Of a DNA stretch of 64,000 nt, positions 34,183 through 43,781 are shown in pieces. The stretch lies in the NCBI GenBank assembly GCA_020747015.1, contig JAGTJM010000012.1, forward strand, positions 124,001 through 188,000, in the 5' to 3' direction. The stretch's first letter is position 1, and every line of letters begins with the position of its first letter. This stretch comes from Pyrenochaeta sp. MPI-SDFR-AT-0127 (taxonomy: Eukaryota; Ascomycota; Dothideomycetes; Pleosporales; Cucurbitariaceae). Position numbers and translations under genes: made by a program. The notes under the pieces were generated by a model, which was given only the letters and a program-made list of their open reading frames with translations, had not been told where the DNA came from and ran no database searches.

Positions 34183-34631
34183 TTATCGACCGTACTTTTG
34201 GAACTCCCAGTCTCGATTGTCGAGCGGGCACACTTGTCTTGTCTTGAGCCATCGCGAGATGCAGTGAAAGTGGAAGGCGTGCTACGGCTGTCAGCCAGGA
34301 TTCGTGAGTGTTGCAGAGAGTAGGTACATACATTGCAGATTCCCCAGGCGACCGTGCATTCTTCGCTCGTAGCGGAAGCCTGATTTGCCTGGCACTCGAT
34401 GCAGAGGTCCATGATGTGATTTCGGCAGATGGCGCAGTTGTCGACGACAATGTCCCAGGCCCAAAGAGCTACGGCGTTCCACTGTGACATGTTAGCCCTG
34501 ACCTCGTCATAGCTTCTTTATCTGCCCACCTTCTTGACCTCGAAGCGCTTCTTGTCACCCTCGGTGCTGGCACCGGCCTTGGCCACCTTTGTCTTTGCCG
34601 GGGGCGCATCAGCCATGTCGACGTCGGCCAT
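34183..34631 (-). CDS. RBX1: RING-box protein Rbx1/Roc1/Hrt1, SCF ubiquitin ligase subunit
   Basis: Exons 34631-34530, 34481-34332 and 34281-34183 give 116 residues. Rbx1 binds cullin and recruits the E2 (Cdc34) through an H2-type RING. The first exon encodes a polar N-terminus (MADVDMADAPP, ending KKRFEVKK). The RING begins in exon 2 with WNAVALWAWDIVVDNCAIC and continues with MDLCIECQANQ and CTVAWGICN. The third exon supplies HAFHFHCISRWL and CPLDNRDWEFQKYGR. All expected zinc ligands are present, including the characteristic WEFQKYG ending. Introns are 47 and 50 nt. It is convergent with SPC1, with about 196 bp between the stop codons. Confidence 0.97.
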
Positions 34632-35432
34632 GGTTGCGAGCTGTGTAGAGGTAGTGGGGCGTGGAGGGGACTCGATGGAAGCTGATGGAGGGGGCGAGTG
34701 GCAGCAGAGGGCGGTGGTAGGGTGTGCAAGGTGGAGGAAACTATGTCGTGTAGCTCCAGACCAGTTTGTGTGAGTGGCGGCGTCCTGGAGAAGCGCAGGC
34801 GAGGCCGTGACGGTGAATGTGCAAGGCTCCAGCAACCGCGCCTGGGAGCGGAACTGCAAGATGCCAAGACTGGTTCCTGCCTAACCTTGAGCCGGGCAGT
34901 ACTCGCAAAGACAGAGAGAAAGTCCTGCAGCAATTATTGGCTGATGTCTTGCTCTCCCAGTCTTCCCCCTCTTCCCCCCAGTCAGACACACCACAGAAAC
35001 GCTCGGTTTTCAAATGTTTCGCGCTGGCTCTCACCTCTCTTGGGCTTCCGTGACCATTCAGCCCTACGCCGCAATCGTCAGTGCGCCACGCTGCCTTGGC
35101 CGGATTCAGCCTTGTTTGGTGTCTCACAGCCCAACTAGCCACCTCCGCCCCAGTCACCCTTCATGCATCCGACTCTCCTCCACAACACTCCCTCACTTCT
35201 CCCTCCCATACTATCCAAACGGCGTGTGCCTATCTCTACCCTACGAATCTGGATATGAACACTTCAACTTCTCGCTCTCTCACAATCCCGCTTTACCAGA
35301 CACAGCCACAGACACGTTCGTCATCGCGAACCATCCAGCCGACCGCGAATCCTCAGCCCAAGAGTGCCCGCCGACGGCCCTCCAGATAGCCCCAGTCGCA
35401 TCACCAGAACTCCACCCAGACCCGCGCCTTAC
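34632..35432. other. Divergent promoter between RBX1 and the PNRC-motif gene
   Basis: A pyrimidine-rich 800-bp spacer. Long open frames cross it on both strands because the region is C-rich and low in stops. None shows a domain, although an unrecognised upstream exon of the next gene cannot be excluded. Confidence 0.45.
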
Positions 35433-37121
35433 ATGTCGACTGCACAGAGCACGGCCTCTCCACGAGCCTCTCGAGGCAAGCACCAACCCTCGCAGAGCGC
35501 AACCCAACCGCCGCAGGCCAACGCCGGGAGACAATCGCATCGCAAGCCGCGAGGGAACCGCGCTCAGAATGGCCACCACCAGCACAACGGCGCCGCAGCC
35601 TCTCCGAGCAGACCGCCACGAGGTGCCGACCCCGCCTTCTCGGAGAGCGCCGTCTTCTCGAGCGAGGAGGCGCAGTTGCCCACAGCGTCTCGGAACCCCA
35701 AGAAACACACCCAGTCCCAGCCGTCCATCGACCGTGTATTCTCCCCAAGTGGCGCTCAAACCGCCTTGACCGACACTGAAGCGGCTCCAAACAATCCCTC
35801 TGCAACACCCGCCAAGCTCCAGGGCGCATATGCTGGGCCGACCTTTCACGCCTCGCCAGCGCCCTCTGCTCTGCCTATTCCCAAGTTTCTTTCGAGATCT
35901 GTGCCAGCGAAGACTCGGGCGGGCCCACCGACTCCTCCGCCGGAAGACAGCTCTGATTCTGCAGGCTCACCAAGCCCTACTATTGCTTCCCCATCTCGCG
36001 CCCCTATTGCGGTTCCTTCACGTAATCATGATTCACCCCTAGACATGCTCTTCAAAGCCGACAAGGCGGAGAGGGCTAAGAATGTTCATGGTAGCCCGGC
36101 TTCCTCTAATTTTTTCAACCCACCAAACCCGACCAGGCCCCAGCCATACCAGCACGATTCATATGGCTCAGCAAACGGTGTTTTTCCGATTGAGCTTGAC
36201 GGCGAAAGCAGGAACGACCAGATGTCTCCTCCACCCACGGCGCCGCCGCCGACCTATCGCGCCGTCACAGACCCCTGCAATGTTCCGCCATTCCAGAGCG
36301 CGTCTCAGCCGACGAATGGAAATGATGTCATGCAGGATCTCTTCAGCAGGCTGTCCATGTCGCAGAAGAACCTCGGCGCGACAACCCCGCCCAAGGCCGA
36401 CAGACATGCGCCTTCCGACCCACAATCGCGCCATCAAACACCGTCACCCTTCCACGACGGCCGCTCAGCCGTCCGGAGTGCATCAGGACCCTCAACCCCA
36501 GCGCCTTTGAATCAGGAGTCTTCTGACTTCTTCTATGGGAACAAGAACCTATCACCATTGTTCAAGGCCGCCAAAGGTGACTCTTCGAAGCGCAACTCTG
36601 GCTTGCGTACTGAGATTACTGCGGATTCCCCAGTCGTGGCCCAGGGAGTGTTCCAGGACTTTCCATCTGTGCCGCCGTCTAGAACAATGGATCCCAACAC
36701 TTATTCACGCGGCTATCCTGGAAGTGGAGGAGAAGGACCTGCTGGTCCGCGACGAGGATCAGCTCCTTTTGTTCAGCCATATCAACAAAGTCCCAACAAT
36801 CGCAGGAAGACACCAGGGAGGCATGGACATCACGCCCGCCCTGATTCTTATCCTGCACGAGTCAACATGAATGGACAAGGTTCCAGGTCTTGTAAAGCTT
36901 CTAGCAATGGCCCCGCTGCTTCTGCACCAAAGCCTTCCACTACGATGATGTCCTTCGTTCCTGCTTCGGTAGCAGCAAAGCAACACTCTTCTTCTACGCC
37001 GCCTTCTTCTGGCACGCCTCCACCGATGGTTTCTCCTCCTTCTGATACATTGGCTTTAGAGCAGGACTTGAAGCGTTTGCTTAATCTCAAGATGACGGGG
37101 GATGCGACTGGCGTTCGGTAA
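35433..37121 (+). CDS. Disordered protein with PNRC-type motif (Edc-like mRNA decapping activator candidate)
   Basis: A 562-residue, almost wholly low-complexity protein rich in Ser, Pro, Asn and Gln. The one conserved block is at about residues 133-150, where YAGPTFHASPAPSALPIP resembles the PNRC motif used by Edc1-type and vertebrate PNRC proteins to bind Dcp1/Dcp2. A second fungal-type block, SPLDMLFKADKAERAK, lies about 80 residues later. The last 30 residues (ALEQDLKRLLNLKM) look helical. By homology it may stimulate mRNA decapping in P-bodies; this is an inference from one short motif. ATG 35433 is the first ATG in the frame. The frame remains open upstream without an ATG, so an extra 5' exon is possible. 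Confidence 0.7.
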   Translation: MSTAQSTASPRASRGKHQPSQSATQPPQANAGRQSHRKPRGNRAQNGHHQHNGAAASPSRPPRGADPAFSESAVFSSEEAQLPTASRNPKKHTQSQPSIDRVFSPSGAQTALTDTEAAPNNPSATPAKLQGAYAGPTFHASPAPSALPIPKFLSRSVPAKTRAGPPTPPPEDSSDSAGSPSPTIASPSRAPIAVPSRNHDSPLDMLFKADKAERAKNVHGSPASSNFFNPPNPTRPQPYQHDSYGSANGVFPIELDGESRNDQMSPPPTAPPPTYRAVTDPCNVPPFQSASQPTNGNDVMQDLFSRLSMSQKNLGATTPPKADRHAPSDPQSRHQTPSPFHDGRSAVRSASGPSTPAPLNQESSDFFYGNKNLSPLFKAAKGDSSKRNSGLRTEITADSPVVAQGVFQDFPSVPPSRTMDPNTYSRGYPGSGGEGPAGPRRGSAPFVQPYQQSPNNRRKTPGRHGHHARPDSYPARVNMNGQGSRSCKASSNGPAASAPKPSTTMMSFVPASVAAKQHSSSTPPSSGTPPPMVSPPSDTLALEQDLKRLLNLKMTGDATGVR

Positions 37122-38277
37122 TTATGGCGTCTCGACGATCTTTGCGATATCCTGCATGGCTTGCGACTGGATTTTCCTTTTTCTTTACATATCAACCACC
37201 TTCCTTTGTCCATATCGGTTTCTCAAGTGTTCTTTGTAGTCATGTTCAGTGACAATACTGTCATTTTCTATACTTCATGGCGTTTCTGGCGTACATAGGA
37301 CCGACACTGACGGGCAAGTCATTCGGTCTTTGGTGAGCGTAGTGCGGATTGACTGGCGGGTTATGAATAGGCGGTATCATCTTGTTTGGCACTGCTTTTG
37401 TACAGCTGCATGGTCACGATGTTCCGAGGGCAGCATCTCATGTCGGTTCGCGCACCTGTTCGTGCGTTCTGTGCTCCAATGTTACATTAGGGGATGTCCC
37501 GGCAGGCTTTGGGAAACGGGCTCTCCTTTGACAACGCTCTGCCATCCAGGTTCTGGATCCAGGTACGACTCAACTTGATCAACACTACAACACCACACAT
37601 CATACATAAAAATCAAGAAAAATATAAGGGCATGATGCTCGGCTCTAGTGCCTCTCTTCGGAGTGGCACAGAGTATTCATGTCCAAATGTTGCTGCTCTT
37701 TCAGTTTGGTGACGCTGAGAATTGGTGGTATGCGCTTACAATTGCAGTTTCAGGTTCGCAGCACATAGAGGAAGCCTACCGTGCAAATAGGTGAGCAAGG
37801 CTGCGTCTACGGCCCAAGGCTGATTCCAGACCGTGACTTAAGATGTTATCACGGGGCGAGTGTTTGGACGGGCTCATCGACCAACGAGCCTACCAGAGTG
37901 CAGGTTCCTCTAACGAGGCTCAATGTCAGCACCAAAGTATTCATCACTTTAGCTGCATTTACTTAACTTTGAATTCAGCGCTACCAAGTAATTAACTTTT
38001 CTGCGTTTCACTGGAAAACCATTCCGGCGGACTCGGCCCCAAGCGCGATGCGCGATGCACTCTGCACCTCGCCGTGAAAGCTGTGTCGCCGCGCCCCTCC
38101 GATTCACCATCACCACTTGCACGGCCTCCACCAGCGATTATCATCAAGGTGTAAAGCGTTCGTCCCTCCCGCTGCTGTGAACACACAACAACCGCAGCCC
38201 TTGCACTCTTCCGTCAGCTACACCACTGAACTGTATTTGCGCCAGTATCTCATCAGTAGCCATCACAGCAATTCAGG
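37122..38277. other. Intergenic, no gene seen
   Basis: 3' flank of the PNRC-motif gene and promoter of the SRFF-repeat gene. No coding frame with a recognisable domain. Confidence 0.5.
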
Positions 38278-39780
38278 ATGCAAAGTCTCAAAACAAAGGG
38301 TAAGTTTTCGGCCTACTCATTTCCAGACTCACTTTGCTCGCGTATTGTTCATATCTTTCTGCCACGTTACTTGAATCGTATCTTGACATCTGTACTGACT
38401 GCGTTTCAGCCTCGCGCTTCTTCCGAGACGGCCCCAGTCAAGACGAACAGACGGCCATGGCAGATCAGGGCTCAGATGCCGTCTTCGATGCCGGTATCAA
38501 CAATTATAGTCTGCGAAAGAAATGTAACATATTGTTTACACAATTGAAAACTCAGCTAACCTTGCCAGCATCACGTTTCTTCTCACGCAAGAGTACCAAG
38601 CTTGACAAGCCTCTGCCTTGCCCTCCAGTGGATGCTTCACCTCCCACTCTAGTTTCACCTACTATAACGTTGTTTGAAGAGGACGAAGAGTGGCCCAAAG
38701 ATGCCGCCTCCCACGAGCATGGTAACCCTTGGGTGGAGAAGCCACTCCCAAACTCGCCCACTTCACATGACTCCACTGGAAATTTAGAACCCACAACTGC
38801 CATCAGCGGTGAAGATGCAACAAAGCTGAAGTCAATACCTGGCTTTGCAATGTTGAAGAGGAAGAGTACGTTGTCCACCCTTCTATCTGTCCCTGCACCT
38901 GCTCCTTCACTGTACATTTGTCTGACATTCTCATCTAGGCTCCCGCTTCTTCCGCAACGACAACAATTCCGCCAACTCCCTTCAGCCGCCTCCGTCCTTT
39001 CCCAAAATTTCAATTGAAGCGCCAGCAGCAAAGCCATGCCAACCTGGTCTCGCACCACCAAATTCAGCACGGGATTCTCTCTGGTCCATCACGAGTTCCC
39101 GCCAAAGCCGCACCCTATCCATATCCCGCCCGATCGTCCTTCCACGCTCTCTAACTCCCCCAATCCCAGAACACCCGAGCACAATCCCCTTCAGCAAGCC
39201 TGCTGGCCCGTGTCCGTCCCGCCCTCCATGTTCAGACAGCCTTGACGAGGAGATTATGGCCTTTATGCGAGACAGCGGTACGCGCATGTGCCTTCCAAGT
39301 AGTAACCGCGTCAGCGCGAGCACAGCGACTTGTTCGTCGCCTCGCAGTGAAGTAAGCTCTTATGAGCAGCCTCTCAATCCTGCTTCTGGATACCGTACAT
39401 CGCGTGGATACTCGTTGGAGTTGCCTCTCGCTGTCTCCTTTCCTCTCGACCCTGGACTTCCCTTGCCGCTACGTGATAGCACGGGTAGTGTCAAGAGCTA
39501 TGGTCGGTTTAGCGGGCACATCAAAAGTGGTCAGCCTGGTCATGGCGCTGATGGCTCTGTTAGCGTCAACAGAGTTGACAGCGCTGATGGTACCTATGTC
39601 ACTGGTGGCACTCGTAACCATGACAGTGTCGACGCAGAAGATTGCGAGTCCGAACCTATTGAGCAGTACAAGGAGGGTGAGTGGACGCTAGTGAAGCGTG
39701 TCAGCAAGGGTCCGGATAAAAATCCAGGATTACTATTCCGGGACAAATTTGGTGGATTCCACTTCATTGCTGACCTTTAA
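38278..39780 (+). CDS. Unrecognised protein with three exons each starting with an SRFF motif
   Basis: Exons 38278-38299, 38410-38523, 38569-38865 and 38939-39780 encode 424 residues. Introns are 110, 45 and 73 nt, all interrupting codons after the first base. Exons 2, 3 and 4 open with near-identical peptides: ASRFFRDG (residue 8), SSRFFSRKS (46) and SSRFFRND (145). Exons 2 (114 nt) and 3 (297 nt) are multiples of three, so either could be skipped without frame loss. The rest is rich in Pro and Ser, with PLPCPPVDASPP in exon 3 and a long disordered exon 4. The frame ends GGFHFIADL. An extra coding-like stretch lies at 39800-39955. I recognise no family. Basic-aromatic SRFF blocks suggest a short binding motif repeated by exon duplication. 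Confidence 0.65.
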
Positions 39781-40026
39781 GTGGACTTATCTGGTTTAGG
39801 TGCATGAGCTGGAGTTCTGGGATGTACCTCAGGATGCTGCGACAGTGTACCGTTCCTCGGAGCATTGGAAAATGATGCTGAAAGATACCACATTCCAAAT
39901 TTGGGGTCTCAAGGCGTTTATTCAGAAGGATGGCAAGGATAGAGAATACAATTAAGCCAGTCTAATTTTCCTTTAATCTACAATACTCTACACCTCTGCT
40001 CTTACCAAACCAGCAAACACTACACC

Positions 40027-40377
40027 CTATAAAATATTACAGCACGACTTCTTCTGCTTCCGCTGCTCCTCCTCCTCATTCTCCTCCTCCTTCTTCTTCT
40101 TCTTCATCTTCTTCACCTTCGATGGCGGCTTATACCGATGATCAAGAACCTGCTGCCAACTCGTCCACCCCGACTCCGAAGTATCCGTCCGCGACAACTT
40201 GCACTTTTTACATTCCAGCACCTCCACGTCGTTAAATTCGTCGCACACTTTCGCCGCCGCATCGCGGTTTTGGACGTGGCATCTCCAGCCTGGGCGCGCG
40301 TCGTCCTCGCTGGCAAATTCCCATTTGGGGTTGAGCGGTAGCGTGGAGAGGGGAATGGAAGGTTGTGTGGTTGACAT
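40027..40377 (-). CDS. Small Cys-containing protein with polybasic tail and CaaX box
   Basis: An intronless protein of 116 residues. The N-terminal half contains a possible metal-binding arrangement: WRCH, a Cys about 13 residues later, then ECKKC. The C-terminal half is extremely charged, with runs of Lys then Glu, and ends SCCNIL. CNIL fits a prenylation (CaaX) box, and the Leu at the last position favours geranylgeranyltransferase I. The preceding Cys could be palmitoylated and the Lys run could bind acidic lipids, as in Ras/Rho hypervariable tails. Membrane anchoring is therefore likely, but no GTPase or other known domain is present. The family is unrecognised. The N-terminus starts at the only plausible ATG. 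Confidence 0.7.
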   Translation of the reverse strand: MSTTQPSIPLSTLPLNPKWEFASEDDARPGWRCHVQNRDAAAKVCDEFNDVEVLECKKCKLSRTDTSESGWTSWQQVLDHRYKPPSKVKKMKKKKKEEENEEEEQRKQKKSCCNIL

Positions 40378-40955
40378 TTTGGGGGTGGGGGATGATGAAA
40401 AGTGATTATGTGTGCAACAGAGAGAAGCGGTGTTCTAGGAGCGAGAAAAGGGGGTGTAGAGTTGTTAATACTTGCTTTCTAGGGTGATTGAACAGGTCGT
40501 TGAAGTTTTTAGTAGCCGTTTATTTTTTTTTGGCTGTCTGCTACTTATGATTGCGGGAACATGACTGTAGAGAGTGACTGTGTTCCGAGTTGCTCATGTT
40601 TGTTCTCACTTGTGTGACTGTGATGAGTTATCTTGCTCGTTTGTCATTGTAGAGGTGTGAGAAGTACACTTTGCGGGAGTCTTGGTTCGACACTTGATAG
40701 GGCTCAGCAGCCACTGATGATGAAGTATATAAACTACATGGCACATATGCGATCTTTGCAGATGCTTTCTTCTGTACCCGTCTATGCAATGGGTAGGACT
40801 TGCCACGATAGGGGGGCGATACATTGGAGGTTATTCTCATATCCGCTAACTCATCTTGACAAGACCTTAGAGATATCTCATATGTACATCATTAAAACGT
40901 CTCAGACAGGTCATAACTCTCAGCGTGGTCTTGACCATTTTCAGCAGGAGACCCC
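40378..40955. other. Intergenic, no gene seen
   Basis: Promoter of the CaaX protein and 3' flank of the decayed MFS gene. No supported feature. Confidence 0.5.
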
Positions 40956-42959
40956 TTACGCTCTCTCACGATGTTTTTTCTTCTCCTTCTCCGCATATGG
41001 CCCAATTTCCAGTGCCGCAAGACTGCTCTTCCTTCTCTTTTCCGTCCTCTCATGTCTCGACTTGTCCAAACTCTGCGCACATTTAGACTTTGCTCTAATC
41101 TCAGGGCCCTTCCAGTATACAACTTAGATTGGGATTGTGACTACGAAAGCAAGACAAGCGAGGATAGTTGATGCGTACTGAACAGGTCGACCGGGAATCT
41201 TTTTGTACAGAGGCGTTGAGTACATGGCTGCGACACCAGCCATGAAATCACGGGCGAGATAGTTGCCACCGGTTGCTGAGGCGGCGTAAGGGCCATATGC
41301 AGCGGTTTGGTAGTCAATTGATGATTGATATTGCATACTATCCTCTGGTAATTCGACAACTCGTCATATGATTTCTGCTGGCTTACATTCGCAATTGCAA
41401 TCAGGGTCGAGAAGATCATAGGGGCGATCCAGGAGATACCATAACTCGGTCCAAGTGACGTCCATGCAAAACCAAAAGGCCAAGAGTCTCTAATGGAGCC
41501 AGAAAGAGTAGCCACCCCAAGCGAGCTTCTGGTGCCACTGATCCAGGGTTGGGTTCTGGCGCGTTTGCGACGGAAATTGATCATGGAAGGCATGTACGAA
41601 GCATAAGATATAAAGTAGCCGTTCAAGATGCTAAAACGGTGTCAGTTCCATAGGCGATATTGGCTAAACATTGCTTACGGAATAAATGCAAATCCTATTC
41701 GCACAGTACCGGGCCCCCATTGGGAGTAGACTGGCTTGAATGATTCGAGGAAAGTGAATATAAGAGCGTCGCTGAGGCCACTGAGCAGAGAGAGCCAGAG
41801 GACAATGGGCTCGGTGAAAAACATGTAGAATGGTCTATAGGCGTTAGAGTCTTATCATATAAATAACGTCTCCCACATACCTCCAGAAGATAGTGACGAC
41901 CTCTTTAAAACTGATCTTATGCCCACCTCGAAACTCGTTCGGACCGTAGATGTTCGGATCTTGGCCCGTCTTTCGCCTCCTCTTTGCTTCGCGATCCAGC
42001 AAAGTCGTCGATCGCGTCTCTGGATTGCAGAAGAATTGTACCGCCTGAACGAAGCCGCCAAGAATAAGCTGAAATCCAGAAGATCCATGGCAAGGACAGA
42101 TGCTCTTCAACAAAAGCACCAATGATGGCACCTACAACAGATCCGCCAACGGAAGATAATACCAGGAATGCAACAGCAAACTCCTGCTCATCCGGCTCCC
42201 ACATATCAGCAAGTACACCTAGCGTGACCGACCCTCCAGCTGTTGACAGACCACCGAATGTTCTGAAAAGCACATAAGGAGCGTAGTTCTTTGACAAAGC
42301 ACACGGGATTTGCCAAATATTGACTAGAAAAAGACTGAGTTGCTGGATAGGCTAACGACCAAATTCTTCAGACCAGGGGGCCTATAATTCGCAGCCAAAT
42401 CCGTAGGCAATCAGAAATGCCATCTGGGGAATGCGAGCCACTTGTTCGCTAGCGCCGTACTTCTTGTGTACGCCGCTTACAGCGTGCGATTCCATGGATG
42501 CATTGGTGTTGATGCTGATCTGGATGAAGAAAACAACGATCAGGATTTGCCTGATTGTGAATATTGAGGTCAGCGATAGTACTTTAGTCTTCTGGCCATA
42601 CAATTGTGTTTCTTTTCCTGTTATTTTTAGGAATTTTTTGACAATAAACAATACAGTTTTGATGTTGACATCGTATCGCTACATGGTGATTGTAGAGGAT
42701 AAGCTAACTTACCATTTGCGCCAAGTAAGAAAGCTATACTAAAGTGGGTTTACAATATTAGCGTAGGTCTGATGTGGAGATCGTACATAGGGATTCGTAC
42801 ACCAAGCAAATCCCAAGCATCCGAGTCTTGGAGCTCAATCTTGTCATCCTTGATAATTCTGTCTGTCTTCTCTCGGTCCATGTCTTGTCCTTCGCCATAA
42901 TTCGGATCGCGCTCTGCCTCCGGGACAGCGGTAGGCTGTTGCTCTTCGACGGTAGCCAT
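40956..42959 (-). pseudogene. Decayed MFS (DHA1-type) drug/polyamine transporter with RIP-like stops and frameshifts
   Basis: An MFS multidrug-type gene is recognisable from start to end on the minus strand. It runs from ATG 42959 (MATVEEQQP), through SFLTWRKW, GFGCEL and GGLSTAGGSVTLGVLADMWEPD, then SSVGGSVVGAIIGAFVEEH, to FAWTSLGPSYGISWIAPMIF and ATGGNYLARDFMAGVAAMYSTPLY. It cannot be translated. TAG stops at 42384-42382 and 42354-42352 each stand where the family has Trp (GCELWAPW and FGRWP), and both are CpA-to-TpA on the plus strand. A one-base insertion shifts frame near 42073 (IFWI|QLILGG). Further shifts are needed near 41540 and 41475, the latter a missing T in a T-run. A TAA interrupts the last helix at 41126-41124. 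Introns are otherwise normal, so this was a functional gene recently. Confidence 0.88.
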
Positions 42960-43781
42960 AGTCAGTTAAATAAAGGCAATGGAGGAAGAACAATGAAAGT
43001 TGGAGAAAAAGCATATGCTTATTCTTTTCTGCAATTTGAGGCTCATGGTTCTCATTCGCTCTCATACATCCAATGTGAGAAACCTATACTCACCTCTCCC
43101 TCTGACATCAAAATCACAGACAAGGAGTATGCAGCAAGCTTTTACCGCCGATATTTTTTGCTTGTTTCTCGCAGCCACAGCTAAATTCTTTGAACGGCCA
43201 AGAACGGTCAACAAATCGCAGGGTAAGTCAGGATGGGAATCGTTCGATAATGTGACATGTGTTTCGTGTGATATCCATGTCTGTGGTTGGCTGCCAAGCC
43301 AAAGGATTGGACATTGCGTCATGAGCATTGAGTTGGTTGCACAACGTGCGGAAGAACACGCGTAGGGTTAAAAGCATGGGCTTTATGTCCTCGGCATCTG
43401 CGCTGGGTGATGTCATGCTATGTGCAGGATTCTGCGGGATCGGTCCATGGAAGGACTTTAGACTAGGGGAGATCAAGTGTTTGGAATGCTACATGCTTGC
43501 GGCTAGCCACCATGCCGGCAGAAACGTGTTCTCAGATGGTGCTCATTGAGACGAACTTCTCGAGGCTTTACATACGGGCCAAAATAACAAATGTAAGCAT
43601 GTATTCTTACAATAACTCACAAGGTTGAACTCGGGAAAAACATCACGCGTCGGGCCTGTGAAGCTGAAGGGGTTTTGAGATACCCTCTATTATGGATCTT
43701 GGTATAATCGTGTGTGTTTCAAACCATGAGTACCTCGTAGGGCTTTGCTGCCTAGGCTCATTATTCATTGCTCTGCATTTG
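42960..43781. other. Intergenic, no gene seen
   Basis: Upstream of the decayed MFS gene and downstream of the patatin gene. No domain signal on either strand. Confidence 0.5.

Noticed and set aside
35014..35769. 251-codon frame upstream of and overlapping the PNRC-motif gene
   Set aside because: C-rich sequence with few stops. It is a different frame from the conserved motif, and its peptide is Arg/Pro-rich noise.
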